Assembly (NCBI GenBank): GCA_965226915.1
Contig: CBDDEJ010000006.1
Span: forward strand, 248,001-312,000
Source of the DNA: Io17-Chloro-G2 sp965226915
GTDB taxonomy: Bacteria; Chloroflexota; Dehalococcoidia; Lucifugimonadales; UBA3495
Direction: 5' to 3'
DNA: 64,000 nucleotides
A model generated the notes under the pieces. It had not been told where the DNA came from. It did no database searches and worked only from the letters and a program-made list of their open reading frames with translations. Below, in pieces: positions 1-9,143 of the stretch. Positions within the stretch are counted from its first letter, which is position 1. Each line of letters opens with the position of its first letter. Made by a program: the position numbers and the translations under genes.

Positions 1-117
1 GGCCGCGTTCAGGATCGAAAGGCGCCGCGCCGCTTGGCCTTCAAAACCCTGGAAAGCTGGAACGTACTCCCCGGTGGCGAACGCTTCAGTCCGTCGGTCC
101 CGGTAGCTTTGGATCAT
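1..117 (-). CDS. RelE/HigB-like toxin, 3' end outside the window
   Basis: The 39 codons visible on the minus strand start at an ATG (115-117) and run off the left edge. The reading MIQSYRDRRTEAFATGE followed by FEGQAARRLSILNAA matches the N-terminus of HigB/RelE-type mRNA-interferase toxins, which begin with a short strand, an F(E)xG motif and a helix carrying RLxxLNAA. In that family the protein cleaves ribosome-bound mRNA and is neutralised by a HigA antitoxin encoded just downstream; that partner would lie outside the window. The upstream side (118-176) is cut by an IS remnant at 177. There is no clear ribosome-binding site. Completeness cannot be judged. Confidence 0.7.
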   Translation of the reverse strand, partial: MIQSYRDRRTEAFATGEYVPAFQGFEGQAARRLSILNAA

Positions 118-268
118 GACGAAGCCAGTGTAGGTACGCTTGACGTCAGTCGTCAAGCAACATGTGCGAGTTATTGCTACTGGGCAAACCGATAGAGCCT
201 GTCCGAGAAACATCGTTGGGGATCTCTTGAGGGTATGATGGGACGAGAATCCCGTTGAGGTTTGGTTG

Positions 269-535
269 ATGAGGAAGACCTACCGCCCTTACGACCCCGA
301 CCAGCAGTTGCTGCTGCCCGCCGCCCTTCAGGAGTGGCTGCCCCCGGACCATCTGGCCTACTTCGTCTCTGACGTGGTGGACCAGCTGAACCTGTCGGCC
401 ATCATGGCCCGCCATCAGGGCGAAGAGCGGGGCGGACCTCCCTACCATCCCTGGATGATGGTCAAGGTCCTGCTCTACGGCTACTGCATGGGAGTGGCCT
501 CCTTCCGCAGGATTGCTCTTCGTCTCCACGAGGAC
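269..535 (+). pseudogene. N-terminal fragment of an IS1182/IS5-type transposase (DUF772 domain)
   Basis: About 89 codons read MRKTYRPYDPDQQLLLPA, then WLPPDHLAYFVSDVVDQL and the YHPWMMVKVLLYGYCMGV block that is characteristic of the DUF772 N-terminal domain of IS1182-type transposases. The match stops at RIALRLHED (near 535); after that the frame runs into the opposite-strand fragment and ends at 604. The catalytic DDE domain is absent, so no activity is expected. The start lies 50 nt inside the left inverted repeat, as in an intact element. Confidence 0.7.
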
Positions 536-659
536 CGTGAGCAACGGCGGCAGCGCCCAGTTCCCGGTAAGCCGCCAGGATGCGCCTGGTGTGGCGAGTG
601 GTGACACCCATCAGCGTGGCTGCCTGGTCCAAAGTCATGTGCTCAGCGAGCAGACTGTT
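525..659 (-). pseudogene. N-terminal helix-turn-helix fragment of a second transposase (ISNCY-like)
   Basis: In the minus frame the residues LLAEHMTLDQAATLMGVT, then RHTRRILAAYRELGAAAV and HGPRG, form the winged helix-turn-helix and the GxxGLxHGxRG hinge found at the N-terminus of ISNCY/IS481-like integrases. It starts directly at the right inverted repeat and is cut after about 45 residues by the junction with the DUF772 fragment. It has no catalytic residues. The family assignment rests on this short motif only. Confidence 0.5.
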
Positions 660-701
660 CAACGATGTTTCTCGGACAGGCTCTATCGGTTTGCCCAGTA
701 G

Positions 702-826
702 ACCGTCACGATGGTGGAGCTGGTCAGCCGCGGGTGCCGGCTGACCTTGGTCGCCAGCCACAGCATGGTCAGGGACTTGCCCGAACCCTGGGTGTGCCAG
801 ACCTCTATGTGGGTATAGGTTGGCAT
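702..826 (-). pseudogene. Fragment of a type I restriction (HsdR-like) helicase fused to a foreign start
   Basis: From an ATG at 824-826 the minus strand reads MPTYTHIE and then VWHTQGSGKSLTMLWLATKV, the Walker A region of HsdR-type DNA translocases. The first eight residues and all the DNA upstream are identical to the start of the methylase-like gene at 10,128, which continues with ETYYSKL instead. So two genes were joined at a short shared stretch around HIE. The fragment ends at the IS remnant at 701. It encodes about 40 residues and cannot be functional. Confidence 0.6.
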
Positions 827-1136
827 GATTGGACTATTATAGGAAATATCTGACGGGGTCCTGCAAGTCTACTTTGCGGAAGGTTCTAGGCCTTTGGCCT
901 GGAGCCTTGAGGAGGCTGTCAGGCGCCAGAGCTGGTGGCCGTGGCGGCGCAACGGGTATTGATAAAGGCTTGCTGCCGGGAATCGCCGGGCTTTTTTTGC
1001 CCGGTTTGTGCGTTATGTTGCCCGGTTTGTGCGTTATGTTGATTGAAGATGAAGGGCGGTGTTAGACTGTGAATTAGCCTCTTGCCATAAACCACAAGCA
1101 CCACCTGGGATGCAGGTGGTGCTGGGCGGCCGGGGA
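804..1136. repeat. Long direct repeat, copy A (promoter side of a methylase gene)
   Basis: Nearly identical to 10,106-10,312 plus 11,744-11,856, where an IS66 element interrupts it. The repeat contains the first codons of the methylase-like gene on minus, a stretch with the stem GCCGGGC-(T)7-GCCCGG near 986-1005, and a hairpin CACCACCTG/CAGGTGGTG at 1099-1121. This copy has an internal tandem duplication (about 999-1040) of a 21-bp unit that is single in the other copy. No convincing gene is seen inside. Confidence 0.75.
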
Positions 1137-1243
1137 GCCGAAGCCAACGGAAATCATGCTATCCGTCGGCCGGTGCCAACGTAGGAGTAACTAAGTGACG
1201 GTCTCATCATACCACGCCAGGCATTTCGCCTCAACAAATTTGT

Positions 1244-2018
1244 GTGGTCCCGGGGCTGTCTTCAGTCCAGCACACTAAAGGCACCTGCTACCACGGCTAC
1301 CCAGGAATCGCCTCGGCATTCGCTGCCCTGGCTGACAGGAAGCTGAAGCCTGGCGGCGTACTCGCGTTGGTACTGCCCTTGTCTGCCGCCGCAGGATTGT
1401 CTTGGCAAGGGTTCAGGCAAATGTTGGCAGCTAACTACGCGGATTTGGCCGTTCTGAGCATCAGCGGCACAGAAGATGACGACCTATCATTCTCCGCCGA
1501 CACAGGAATGGCGGAGTGTCTGGTAGCTGCTCGCAAGAAAGTGGGAAACCTGGACAGGAATCCAAGGCGCATGAAGTGTGGCTGACTGCCAGCCGTACTC
1601 ACATGAATCGTGACTTCCGGTTTACTTCTCAATCCTTGCTGGTCTCATTCACGGAACAGAAGTCTATTGGAGGCCGTGCTTGGCCTAACGTACAGTTCGA
1701 CCCTCCGGTGTTTGAATATGCGTTTACGATTTGGGGAAATAGCACGTTAGGATTACTTGCTTTTTGGTGGCACGCGAACCGTCAAGTCTCGGGGAGAGGA
1801 ACTGCGACCGTGAGCGCAATCCCTACCCTCCCCGTCCTGGACTTCCGCGCCCTCAGCGACGACCAGCTTGCCACCGCCGAGGACATCTTCAACGACTTCC
1901 GCGACCGGGAGTTGAAACCCGCCTACCTGGCCGACGCCGACCCCAACCGCGCCCACCTGGATCGCCGTATAGTCTGCGACCGATTGATGACCGAAAAAGT
2001 CCACGATTATCATGATGG
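1244..2018 (+). pseudogene. C-terminal half of an N-6 adenine DNA methylase, frameshifted
   Basis: Two overlapping frames together make one methylase tail. The first (to about 1540) contains KLKPGGVLALVLPLSAAAG, ISGTEDDDLSFSADTGMAE and CLVAARK, which are post-catalytic blocks of class I N6-adenine methylases linked to restriction systems. The second (to about 2018) continues with YAFTIWGNSTLGLLAFWW, SAIPTLPVLDFRALS and LADADPNRAHLDRRIVCD. The frame changes near 1540, and the catalytic NPPY region is not present. It is probably the distal part of the gene whose N-terminus sits at 9,586-10,128, but that link is inferred. Confidence 0.6.
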
Positions 2019-2127
2019 CAACCGGTATTATCAAGACCTGTTCGACACCCGGCGCCTTTTGAGGTGGGAGGTTTCACCGCCATCCGGCGCCCACTAAATC
2101 GACTATGGTGATGCTCAACGAAAAATC

Positions 2128-2286
2128 ATGACACTAACACCTAAACAAGAGAAGTTCGCCCAACTAGTGAGCCTAGAAGGTTTGTCGCAGTCCGAAGCTT
2201 TCTGGATATCTGTAAAAATCCGGGGGGCCAACTCATCCAGATATTGCTTCCCGCGTCCAAACTTTCACCGCAGCGCCTTGAAATGA
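2128..2286 (+). pseudogene. Possible phage terminase small-subunit N-terminal remnant
   Basis: A 52-codon frame begins MTLTPKQEKFAQLVSLEG, then LSQSEAFW. The pattern LTPKQExFxQ followed by (K/S)QSEA(Y/F) is the usual N-terminus of terminase small subunits. The similarity ends after about 27 residues and the rest looks random. No other phage gene is nearby, so this is at best a remnant. Confidence 0.3.
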
Positions 2287-2320
2287 TTTTTGCGGTTCAC
2301 GGCTGTTTGCCGCTGGTCAA

Positions 2321-3310
2321 CTAGAAGGAAATACCCGCGTCTTTGGCCTCTGTAGTCGCCTTTAGCCAGCGCCACCGCTGTAGGGGATCGCTGACCGCCC
2401 GCATCCAAACCCCGAATAGATTAAAGGAGAGGGCGGTAAGAAATATCGCCACGCCAGGCACAACCACAATCCACCAAGCAGAAGTTATGTAAAGCCGTCC
2501 TGAACCAAGCATTAGTCCCCAGGAAGACTCGGGCGGTTGGATGCCAAAGCCCAGGAAGCTAAGGGTGGATTCCGTCAGTATGGTTGCCGGCACATCTAGG
2601 GTCGCCAAGGTCAAAATAGGCGTTATCAGGTTGGGCAGTATATGACGGGTGATGATCCGCTGGTCGGTGCACCCTATGCCCCTGGCGGCCTCGACGAACG
2701 TCTGCTCCCGAAGAGACAAGACTACCCCACGGGTGACCCGGCAGAACAACATCCAGCGGGCCACGGCAAAAACGAGCAGAATGTTGATGAAACTTGGTCC
2801 CAGGACGAAGATCACTATCAGGGCTAACAATAAAAGGGGCACAGTCATGAACACGTCTACGGCCCGCATGATGATGTCATCAACAACACCCCTGAAATAT
2901 CCCGCGGCCAACCCTAGAAATACACCAATGCTGCTGGAAAAAAGCACGCCGAGGACACCTACGGCCAAGGAAATGCGGCCTCCGTACACCAATCGGCTAA
3001 AATAATCGCGTCCCAAATGGTCGGTGCCCAAGACGAAGAACCTGTCCTCGGTGGGATAAGGCTTTTCGCTATAGTCTGTAACTACGGTTCCCGTGGAAAA
3101 AGGAGGCAGATGGCGCACCTCAAGGTGTTGCTCTTTATGGTTATGAGGAGCGACCAATGGTGCGAAAATGGCTGTGAAGACCACAAGTAAGACGAAAGTT
3201 GCGGAGATCACCGTAATAGGATCGTTCAAGAAAGCTTGAAACAGAGGCCGCCGTAAAAGAACGGCCACTGGATTTGGACGCACCGAAACCTCTAATGTTT
3301 GATCTCTCAT
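2321..3310 (-). CDS. Oligopeptide ABC transporter permease, OppC/DppC type
   Basis: This 329-residue inner-membrane protein has an N-terminal transmembrane helix (about residues 35-55, ISATFVLLVVFTAIFAPLVA), a periplasmic segment with the GTDHLGRDYFSRLVYG signature of DppC/OppC permeases, and five further hydrophobic segments. The cytoplasmic EAA loop (EAARGIGCTDQRIITRHIL) docks the ATPase. Length is normal for the family. It lies 59 bp downstream of the OppB-type gene on the same strand and would form the heterodimeric translocation channel with it. No OppD/OppF ATPase gene follows; the next DNA holds only remnants, so the ATPases must be encoded elsewhere or have been lost. Confidence 0.93.
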   Translation of the reverse strand: MRDQTLEVSVRPNPVAVLLRRPLFQAFLNDPITVISATFVLLVVFTAIFAPLVAPHNHKEQHLEVRHLPPFSTGTVVTDYSEKPYPTEDRFFVLGTDHLGRDYFSRLVYGGRISLAVGVLGVLFSSSIGVFLGLAAGYFRGVVDDIIMRAVDVFMTVPLLLLALIVIFVLGPSFINILLVFAVARWMLFCRVTRGVVLSLREQTFVEAARGIGCTDQRIITRHILPNLITPILTLATLDVPATILTESTLSFLGFGIQPPESSWGLMLGSGRLYITSAWWIVVVPGVAIFLTALSFNLFGVWMRAVSDPLQRWRWLKATTEAKDAGISF

Positions 3311-3369
3311 GACGGCACAAGATCCTTAGCACTTTCTAGACAAGTTAACGCGTCAGGTCCTTCTCACCC

Positions 3370-4299
3370 CTATTTGTAAACGATCCGGGGGTCCAACCAG
3401 GTATAGATTATGTCCACCGCCAAATTGGCTACCATCACGATCAAAGCTATGGTGAACACTGACGCCGTGACCACGGGCAGGTCCCTTGCGGAAATGGCGT
3501 CGATAAGCAATTTACCCAATCCCGGCCAGCCAAAAATGACCTCAGCTACGGTGGCTCCGTTCATGAAGCCCGCAAGCTCGGCCCCCAATAAAGTCACGAT
3601 GGAGATCGAAGCATTCTTCAACACGTGGGTATAGAGGACAGTGGTTTCTCCCAAGCCTTTGGCCCTTGCGGTAGCCACATACTGCTTGCCCAGCTCGTCG
3701 ATCATGGTGGCTCGGGTGATTTGAGCGTTGCGCCCTAAAACCCTGGGGCAAAGGGCGAGCGCCGGCAGGATGATGAACTTCCAGCCTTCGGGCCCCAACC
3801 CATTGAACCCTGAGGTCGGTAAGAACCCGAACTGGACCGATACAACAAGGATCAGCATCAGCGACAGCCAGAAATCAGGAATGGAGATAACCGCAAAGGA
3901 CAATATATTAACGATCCGGTCTACGATACCCCGGGGCCTCCTTGCCGCCAGAATCCCCAGAGGAATTCCCAGGGATCCCAAGCCCCAAGCCACCAGTCCC
4001 AAGGCGAAAGTGTTGGGCAGCCGCTCCGCCACCATGCCTCCGGCTCCAATCCTAAACCGGAGGGACACGCCGAAGTCGAACGTCAACAGGTTTCCGTAGT
4101 AATCGGCAAATTGCACATATACGGGGCGGTCGTACCCATATTTCTCGCGCATCGCCTGGATGATTTCCTCGGAGGCCTCCTCGTCGACCAGTAAATCCAC
4201 CGGATCCCCCAGCACGTTGAAGGCAAAAAACAGCAGGGCCATAACTCCTAAGAGAATAAAAAAAGAATGGCCCAGCCGGCGGATCATGTAGCTGCGCAT
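3370..4299 (-). CDS. Oligopeptide ABC transporter permease, OppB/DppB type
   Basis: This 309-residue protein starts with the typical MRSYMIRRLGHSFFILLGV signal-anchor helix and has the family blocks LPNTFALGLVAWGLGSLGI and ISIPDFWLSL, and an EAA loop (YVATARAKGLGETTVLYTHVL). It ends with the canonical DIIYTWLDPRIVYK. It is the partner of the OppC-type gene downstream. The substrate-binding protein gene lies upstream on the same strand across a 224-bp gap in which no gene is seen. The transported compound cannot be told from the sequence. Confidence 0.94.
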   Translation of the reverse strand: MRSYMIRRLGHSFFILLGVMALLFFAFNVLGDPVDLLVDEEASEEIIQAMREKYGYDRPVYVQFADYYGNLLTFDFGVSLRFRIGAGGMVAERLPNTFALGLVAWGLGSLGIPLGILAARRPRGIVDRIVNILSFAVISIPDFWLSLMLILVVSVQFGFLPTSGFNGLGPEGWKFIILPALALCPRVLGRNAQITRATMIDELGKQYVATARAKGLGETTVLYTHVLKNASISIVTLLGAELAGFMNGATVAEVIFGWPGLGKLLIDAISARDLPVVTASVFTIALIVMVANLAVDIIYTWLDPRIVYK

Positions 4300-4523
4300 A
4301 TCACGTTCCAGGATTTCCCAATTAAATTGCGCCGGGAATCCAATCGGTTGTATATCGGCTGAACCGGCGCAACATTAATTGGGCTGGGTTCGGGGCCCAA
4401 GAGCACACCACCCCCAACTCGGCGTAAACACGGCTCGGCGCCTGTAGAGGACCGAGGGTAGTCAATTTTCGTTGGGCGGGTTGACCTCAACGTTTGGCAC
4501 GCCGGAGTAAGCAATAGGGCGAA

Positions 4524-6305
4524 TTACTCGCTGAACCAAATGCCATTCACCCGCATGGTGGGATCAAGCCGCGGATTCCAGTTGATCTTGGGGTCGACGG
4601 CATAGAATACCGGCAGGTCAAACAGGGATATAAAGAGCACGTCCTCGTGGAATTTGTCGCCGAGCTTTTCCATTAGCCGGCGGCGTTCATCTCCGGAGGC
4701 AGACAGCGCCGGTCCCATTTGGTCTTGGATCCCGCCAGGACTAGGATCACAAACCAGCGACCTGATTCCTTGACAGCTCATATAGAAGCGTACCTGGCGG
4801 CCGAAGTCCAAAGACTCGTTGGACGGCTGATTCCCGATCAAATCACCAGTGGCGCAGCTGGCCCCTCCCATGTCTATAGCAGCCTGAAAGTCGGCATTAG
4901 TAGCCATTTCCAAATCAGGTTCTTTGCCAGCGGAAGTCAGAACTTCTTGAACCGCCTTGCCCATGCCGCAGCGGGTTAGGTCACTGCGAATCTTCGGGTC
5001 CACGACCCGGAAATCTACGTTTATACCCACATTTGTCCAAAATGCTTGTAAAGACTCAGAGACCTCTACCTGCTTGGGGATCCGGGTGCCCCGGCTTACG
5101 ATGGTCATTATGTTGTCGGGGTTGTAGTCGGCTTCTTCAAGCAGTTGGCGGGCCAAGCCGGGATCAAACTCATAGGGCGCCGTGTTGGCCTCTGTCGCCC
5201 CTATTATGCCGGGCCAAATGATGTTGCCCCGGCAGGTGGTATAGCCGCCAAACAGGGTTTCGATCATCTGCTGGCAGTTGACGGCGTGAACCATCGCCTC
5301 CCGGACTTTCTTCTTTTTTAGCTCAGGATGCCAGACTGTATTCACAGTCAAGGCGTAGCTTTCCGCCGATGTGCCTACCCTGATCATTTCCTCTGGCACG
5401 AGGCCGATGGCGTCTACACCTACATCCCAGCCGATGTCGGCTTCACCGGTTTGGACCATGGCGGCGATAACCGTAGTCTCACCTCGCCACATCCACGTGA
5501 CGTTTTTAATGAATGGCTTCTGGAATTCGAAGTGGTCGCCCGCCGGTACATAATCCTCAAAGGCTTCTTGGGTGACGGACACGCCAGAGGTCCATTTCAC
5601 GTGTTTATAGGGACCATTACTTACGGTCGTCCGGATCATGTCTTCTTCAGTCGTGCCGGCCACGAAGCCGGGTTCTTCGAAGGTTATGAAAAATGCCGTG
5701 CTAGGGAAAATCGGGCATGGGTCGCCGCAATGGATGTCGATGGTGTATTCATCGACGGCCTCAGCAGTGAATGCGCCGGTCAAAGTAGTGCTGCCGAAGT
5801 CGGAAGTGAGGTTGCCCTCATAGGTCAAGCTAGGCACGGCGGCCGCCGCATTCCAGGGCTCGCCGTTGTGAAATTTGACGCCCTGGCGAAGCTTAAACCG
5901 CCATGTGTCCGGGTCTATCTGCTCCCAACTCTCGGTGCCGCTGGTGGGAACAATGCGCAGGTCGTCACCCGACTGCCACGTGAGCGGGTCTTGCATGCTT
6001 AATGTCATTCCCTGGAGAAGCGCGGCGCCAGTCCCGCCGCGGCCACTTAAACCTACGGGCTCGTGTGGCACTACCAACCTGATCTCATCCCGGGCAGATT
6101 TGATCCCGCTGGGGAGTGGGGTATTGGTCGGCGCCGGTGTGAATGTCGTCTGCGCCGCCGGTGTATTCGTAGGTTGCTGCGCCCCGGCGCCCGAGCCTGA
6201 CGAGTCGGCCGGTACGTCCGCTCCACCGCAGGCTACCAGCAGTAATGTTACCAACCCAATTACCAAACGGCTCACATCTGGGTACGCTTTGGTATTTATT
6301 ATCAC
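4524..6305 (-). CDS. Extracellular solute-binding lipoprotein of the oligopeptide transporter (SBP family 5)
   Basis: The 593-residue precursor has a short positively charged start, a hydrophobic stretch and a lipobox LLVAC (cysteine at residue 26), so it should be a membrane-anchored lipoprotein. A low-complexity Thr/Pro linker (residues 40-65) precedes the family-5 binding domain, with the signature DPDTWRFKLRQGVKFHNGEPW at about 131-151. The Shine-Dalgarno AAGGAGGTCC is excellent and sits 6-10 nt before the ATG. It is the first gene of the operon with the OppB/OppC permeases and captures the substrate outside the cell. The 303-bp region upstream (6306-6608) should contain the promoter. Confidence 0.93.
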   Translation of the reverse strand: MIINTKAYPDVSRLVIGLVTLLLVACGGADVPADSSGSGAGAQQPTNTPAAQTTFTPAPTNTPLPSGIKSARDEIRLVVPHEPVGLSGRGGTGAALLQGMTLSMQDPLTWQSGDDLRIVPTSGTESWEQIDPDTWRFKLRQGVKFHNGEPWNAAAAVPSLTYEGNLTSDFGSTTLTGAFTAEAVDEYTIDIHCGDPCPIFPSTAFFITFEEPGFVAGTTEEDMIRTTVSNGPYKHVKWTSGVSVTQEAFEDYVPAGDHFEFQKPFIKNVTWMWRGETTVIAAMVQTGEADIGWDVGVDAIGLVPEEMIRVGTSAESYALTVNTVWHPELKKKKVREAMVHAVNCQQMIETLFGGYTTCRGNIIWPGIIGATEANTAPYEFDPGLARQLLEEADYNPDNIMTIVSRGTRIPKQVEVSESLQAFWTNVGINVDFRVVDPKIRSDLTRCGMGKAVQEVLTSAGKEPDLEMATNADFQAAIDMGGASCATGDLIGNQPSNESLDFGRQVRFYMSCQGIRSLVCDPSPGGIQDQMGPALSASGDERRRLMEKLGDKFHEDVLFISLFDLPVFYAVDPKINWNPRLDPTMRVNGIWFSE

Positions 6306-6608
6306 TACAGGACCTCCTTAAACGGTAAAACAGCCCTAGAACAACCGTGATTATGAACGTATGTGTGTTACAGGGAGCACATTACGCTCCGGGGATACAC
6401 CTGTCAACCGGATTTTCCAGATCGAATCGAAGTCAGATAAAGGAAAACCTCAAGAAATCTTGTCATTCCCTGTTTAATGGTGCTGACTAAAATCTCTGGC
6501 CAACTTCGGCTGAACTTAGCGCCTCTTCGCCGCCCACGACCAAGACTGAACCATCAGCAAGAGTGGTCGCCGTGTGCCGAGCTCGGGCAGCGGACAACTA
6601 GTGAATAC
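6306..6608. other. Intergenic region upstream of the peptide transporter operon
   Basis: There is no convincing coding frame here. It holds the good ribosome-binding site of the lipoprotein gene (6310-6320 on minus) and must carry its promoter. No clear hairpin or operator was recognised. Confidence 0.5.
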
Positions 6609-7196
6609 CTAGCTCGCGCAAGGAACGTATATCCCTCCGGGCACATATTCCCACTGATATTCACAGGCCCACTCTGGGGCTAGTTCTGGCTCATCATCAG
6701 GTATTCTCGCCGTGTTGACGATACTGTACTCGATTAAGCCCTTCTCCGTTGCTATTGAGGTGTAGAACTCCATTTGGAACTCAAACGGCTCGGCATCAAG
6801 ATCGGCAGTGCCCCCGGTGTCGGGGTGGGCACCGCCTGTAATTGCAACTCCTCCGTAACATCCCCTACTAAATCCTTCCAGGTCCGGGTCTCCATCCCAG
6901 TCCGAGCTTGGAGACAATAATCTCAACGCTCCCTCACTTGGCAGGTCTTCCCCAAAGACGGGACCTCCACACGGTATCGGAGTAGGTGTCCTATTAGGAT
7001 TACGAGTCGATTTCGGCTTGGGAGTTTTCTTGGGTTTTGGGGTTGGTTTGGCCATCTCAGAGACTGTAAAATCCGCAGGACCGGATAGCTCCGCATTGGC
7101 TAGCAGGGGCGGGTTGCTTTCCCCCATAGGCACCAAAGCTATGATGACCGTGATACCTAGGGCCAAAACGACTGCAATGAGCAAAATCTTGAGCAT
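6609..7196 (-). CDS. Hypothetical secreted or membrane-anchored protein with Pro/Lys linker
   Basis: The 195-residue product is not recognised. Residues 1-23 form one hydrophobic segment (MLKILLIAVVLALGITVIIA) that could be a signal anchor. Residues 49-75 are a Thr/Pro/Lys/Arg-rich linker (KPTPKPKKTPKPKSTR and following), as in exported Chloroflexota proteins. The distal domain has four cysteines that could form disulfides. It is transcribed away from the kinase gene at 7360; the 163 bp between them hold both promoters. Confidence 0.65.
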   Translation of the reverse strand: MLKILLIAVVLALGITVIIALVPMGESNPPLLANAELSGPADFTVSEMAKPTPKPKKTPKPKSTRNPNRTPTPIPCGGPVFGEDLPSEGALRLLSPSSDWDGDPDLEGFSRGCYGGVAITGGAHPDTGGTADLDAEPFEFQMEFYTSIATEKGLIEYSIVNTARIPDDEPELAPEWACEYQWEYVPGGIYVPCAS

Positions 7197-7261
7197 TCAG
7201 GCGTCCTTTCGGGCAGCGGATGATGCATAGTAGCGCCGTAAGCGGGTTGTTGTAAGTGCAG

Positions 7262-7316
7262 CAGCCTGGGCACAGCGGGGTTCTCCCTGGCTTGGGACGG
7301 AGATACCTACTCCTTC
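7262..7316. repeat. Promoter-region duplicate, copy 1
   Basis: The reverse complement of this stretch, just upstream of the kinase gene, matches 15,067-15,100 joined to 15,427-15,450 (AAGGAGTAGG(T/C)ATCTCCG, then CCCCGCTGTGCCCAGG). The second copy is split by two short mobile elements. It may mark a duplicated kinase promoter. Confidence 0.6.
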
Positions 7317-7359
7317 CCTCATGGACAACTACCTTCCGCCGACGTACTATCTCCTCATC

Positions 7360-9015
7360 ATGGCCAGGGAGCGGAGCCAACGTAGAACTGAGCGACTCCT
7401 AGATGAAGCTGAAGAAGCGGTTGCTAAGCTCGACTGGGAAACGGTTCGTGACCGTGCTCAGGCTGTGCTTGTATTTGATCCTAACAACAAGGACGCGTCG
7501 GAGTTATTGGACGGCGCCGAACGGTCACTAGCCACTTCCACCTCCCCACCGGTTAGCGCTTCTCCGTCCCCAACGGCGTCGGCAGCGCTGACTCCAGCCA
7601 AAGCAGAAGCTCAACCCAACTCCTTCGCCAACGCCCGCTACCAGGTCAAACGGTTCCTGGGTGAGGGCGGCAAAAAGAAGGTCTATTTAGCCCAAGACAC
7701 CCTCTTGGACCGCGAGGTTGCCTTCGCCCTGATCAAGACCAATGGACTGGACGAAACCTCGCGTACCCGCATTCAGCGGGAAGCCCAGGCCATGGGCCGG
7801 CTTGGTTCTCATCCACATATAGTCACCGTGTTTGACCTTGGAGAGGAACAAGGCCAGCCCTATATGGTGACAGAGCTTATGGGCGGCGGAGACGTGGAAG
7901 GCGTGATAGAAGACGCCGAGGGCCACCGGCTTCCCCTGGAGCAGGCGATCAGTATCGCCTTGCAAACCTGCCGGGGCCTGGAGTTCGCCCATTCCAGAGG
8001 TATCGTCCACCGGGACCTCAAACCCGGAAATGTCTGGATAACTTCCGATGGCGTGGCCAAAATAGGAGATTTCGGCCTGGCGGTAGCCCTGGACCGCTCC
8101 CGCCTGACCACCGAGGGCATGATGGTGGGCACCGTGTCCTACATGCCACCGGAGCAGGCCATGGGCGGCGAGGTGACGCCCCGCTCAGACCTGTACTCGC
8201 TTGGTGCCATGCTCTACGAGATGGTCACCGGCAGGCCACACTTCTTGGGCGACGATTCAGTAGCCATCATCGGCCAGCACATAAACACCCCTCCGGTCAG
8301 CCCCACCTGGCACAACGGGGACTGCCCACGACCCTTAGAAGCCCTGGTGATGCGCCTGCTGGCCAAGCACCCGTCGGAACGGCCAGAGTCAGCGTCGGAT
8401 GTTTTGTCCGCCCTGGATACCATCGACCTTGCCACCAGAATGGAGCAACCCGCGGCAGAAGCAGATGAGGCCCACGCCCTTGACAGCCTGGCCGGAGGTG
8501 TATTTGTAGGCCGCCAGCGTGAGATGGGCGAGCTGAAGGCCTGCCTGGAGGATGCATTCTCCGGCCACGGGAGGATGGTAACTCTCGTGGGCGAGCCGGG
8601 TATCGGCAAGACACGAACCGCCACGGAGCTAACAACCTATGCCGGACTGCGGGGCGCCCAGGTGCTGTGGGGCCGGTGCTACGAGCAACAGGGCATGCCT
8701 CCCTATTGGCCCTGGGTTCAGGCTATCCGGTCTTACGTACGAGATCGAGACTATGAGGAACTGCGGGTCGAAATGGGCGCCGGCGCAGCGGATATAGCCG
8801 AGATCGTTTCGGATGTGAAAGAACGAATACCGGACCTGCAGCCCCCGGCGCCCGCGGAGAGCCCGGAGCAGGCCCGATTCCGTTTGTTCGAAAAACCTGA
8901 AGCAGTTGAACCTTCAGGAATATTGGACGGACGACGGATGGCAGAAGAACAGGCTCGCCCTACACGAATCCTCCCCGCTCTACAGCGTGATCACACTCGG
9001 AGGCAGAAACCCTGA
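7360..9015 (+). pseudogene. Truncated Ser/Thr protein kinase with AAA ATPase domain
   Basis: A PknB-type kinase domain covers roughly residues 93-360: glycine loop LGEGGKKKVYLAQD, catalytic loop HRDLKPGNV, metal-binding DFG and a PPEQ activation-segment motif. It is followed by an AAA module (FVGRQREMGELKAC, Walker A GEPGIGKTRTATEL). Homologues with this layout usually run past 1,000 residues with TPR repeats. Here similarity stops near 8895 (ARFRLFE) and an unrelated tail follows to the stop. The start chosen is ATG 7360 (MARERSQRRTERLLDEA) because a paralogous fragment at 26,138 begins at the same residue. It is probably a sensory regulator whose effector part is lost. Confidence 0.8.
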
Positions 9016-9046
9016 CGGGTTCGAACTCGTTGAGGAGGAGGAGTAA
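8897..9046 (+). pseudogene. C-terminal fragment of an unrecognised gene
   Basis: A frame shifted from the kinase reads LKQLNLQEYWTDDGWQKN, then LALHESSPLYSVITLGGR and ends ELVEEEE before TAA at 9044-9046. It has the composition of a genuine protein tail and lies exactly where kinase similarity ends, so the kinase gene was joined to it by recombination. Function unknown. Confidence 0.4.
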
Positions 9047-9143
9047 GGACCGAGCAGGTTGGAACCAACCTCCGAACCACCAAGCGCGGCACGAAGCAAA
9101 ATCAGGACCTGAGCCCACCTGATCAAGGAGAAGTGGAAACCGC

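Larger units (their letters stand above)
177..701. mobile_element. Chimeric IS remnant bounded by 42-bp perfect inverted repeats
   Basis: The 42 bp at 177-218 are the exact reverse complement of 660-701; both contain GAGCCTGTCCGAGAAACA, typical of IS ends. Between them two truncated transposase starts face each other: a DUF772-type N-terminus on plus (269-535) and a helix-turn-helix N-terminus on minus (525-659). The unit therefore looks like two IS left ends joined head to head after loss of both catalytic parts. It separates the toxin gene from a restriction-enzyme fragment. Confidence 0.65.

Noticed and set aside
1099..1121. Intrinsic terminator in the long repeat
   Set aside because: The CACCACCTG/CAGGTGGTG hairpin has no T-run on either side, so its role is left open.
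5328..6002. Long open frame opposite the solute-binding lipoprotein
   Set aside because: It is a shadow of the SBP gene; the translation lacks protein-like patterns and no ribosome-binding site is present.
7321..7359. Start of the kinase at 7321
   Set aside because: The 13 extra residues are not shared with the paralogous 5' fragment at 26,138, which begins at the equivalent of 7360.
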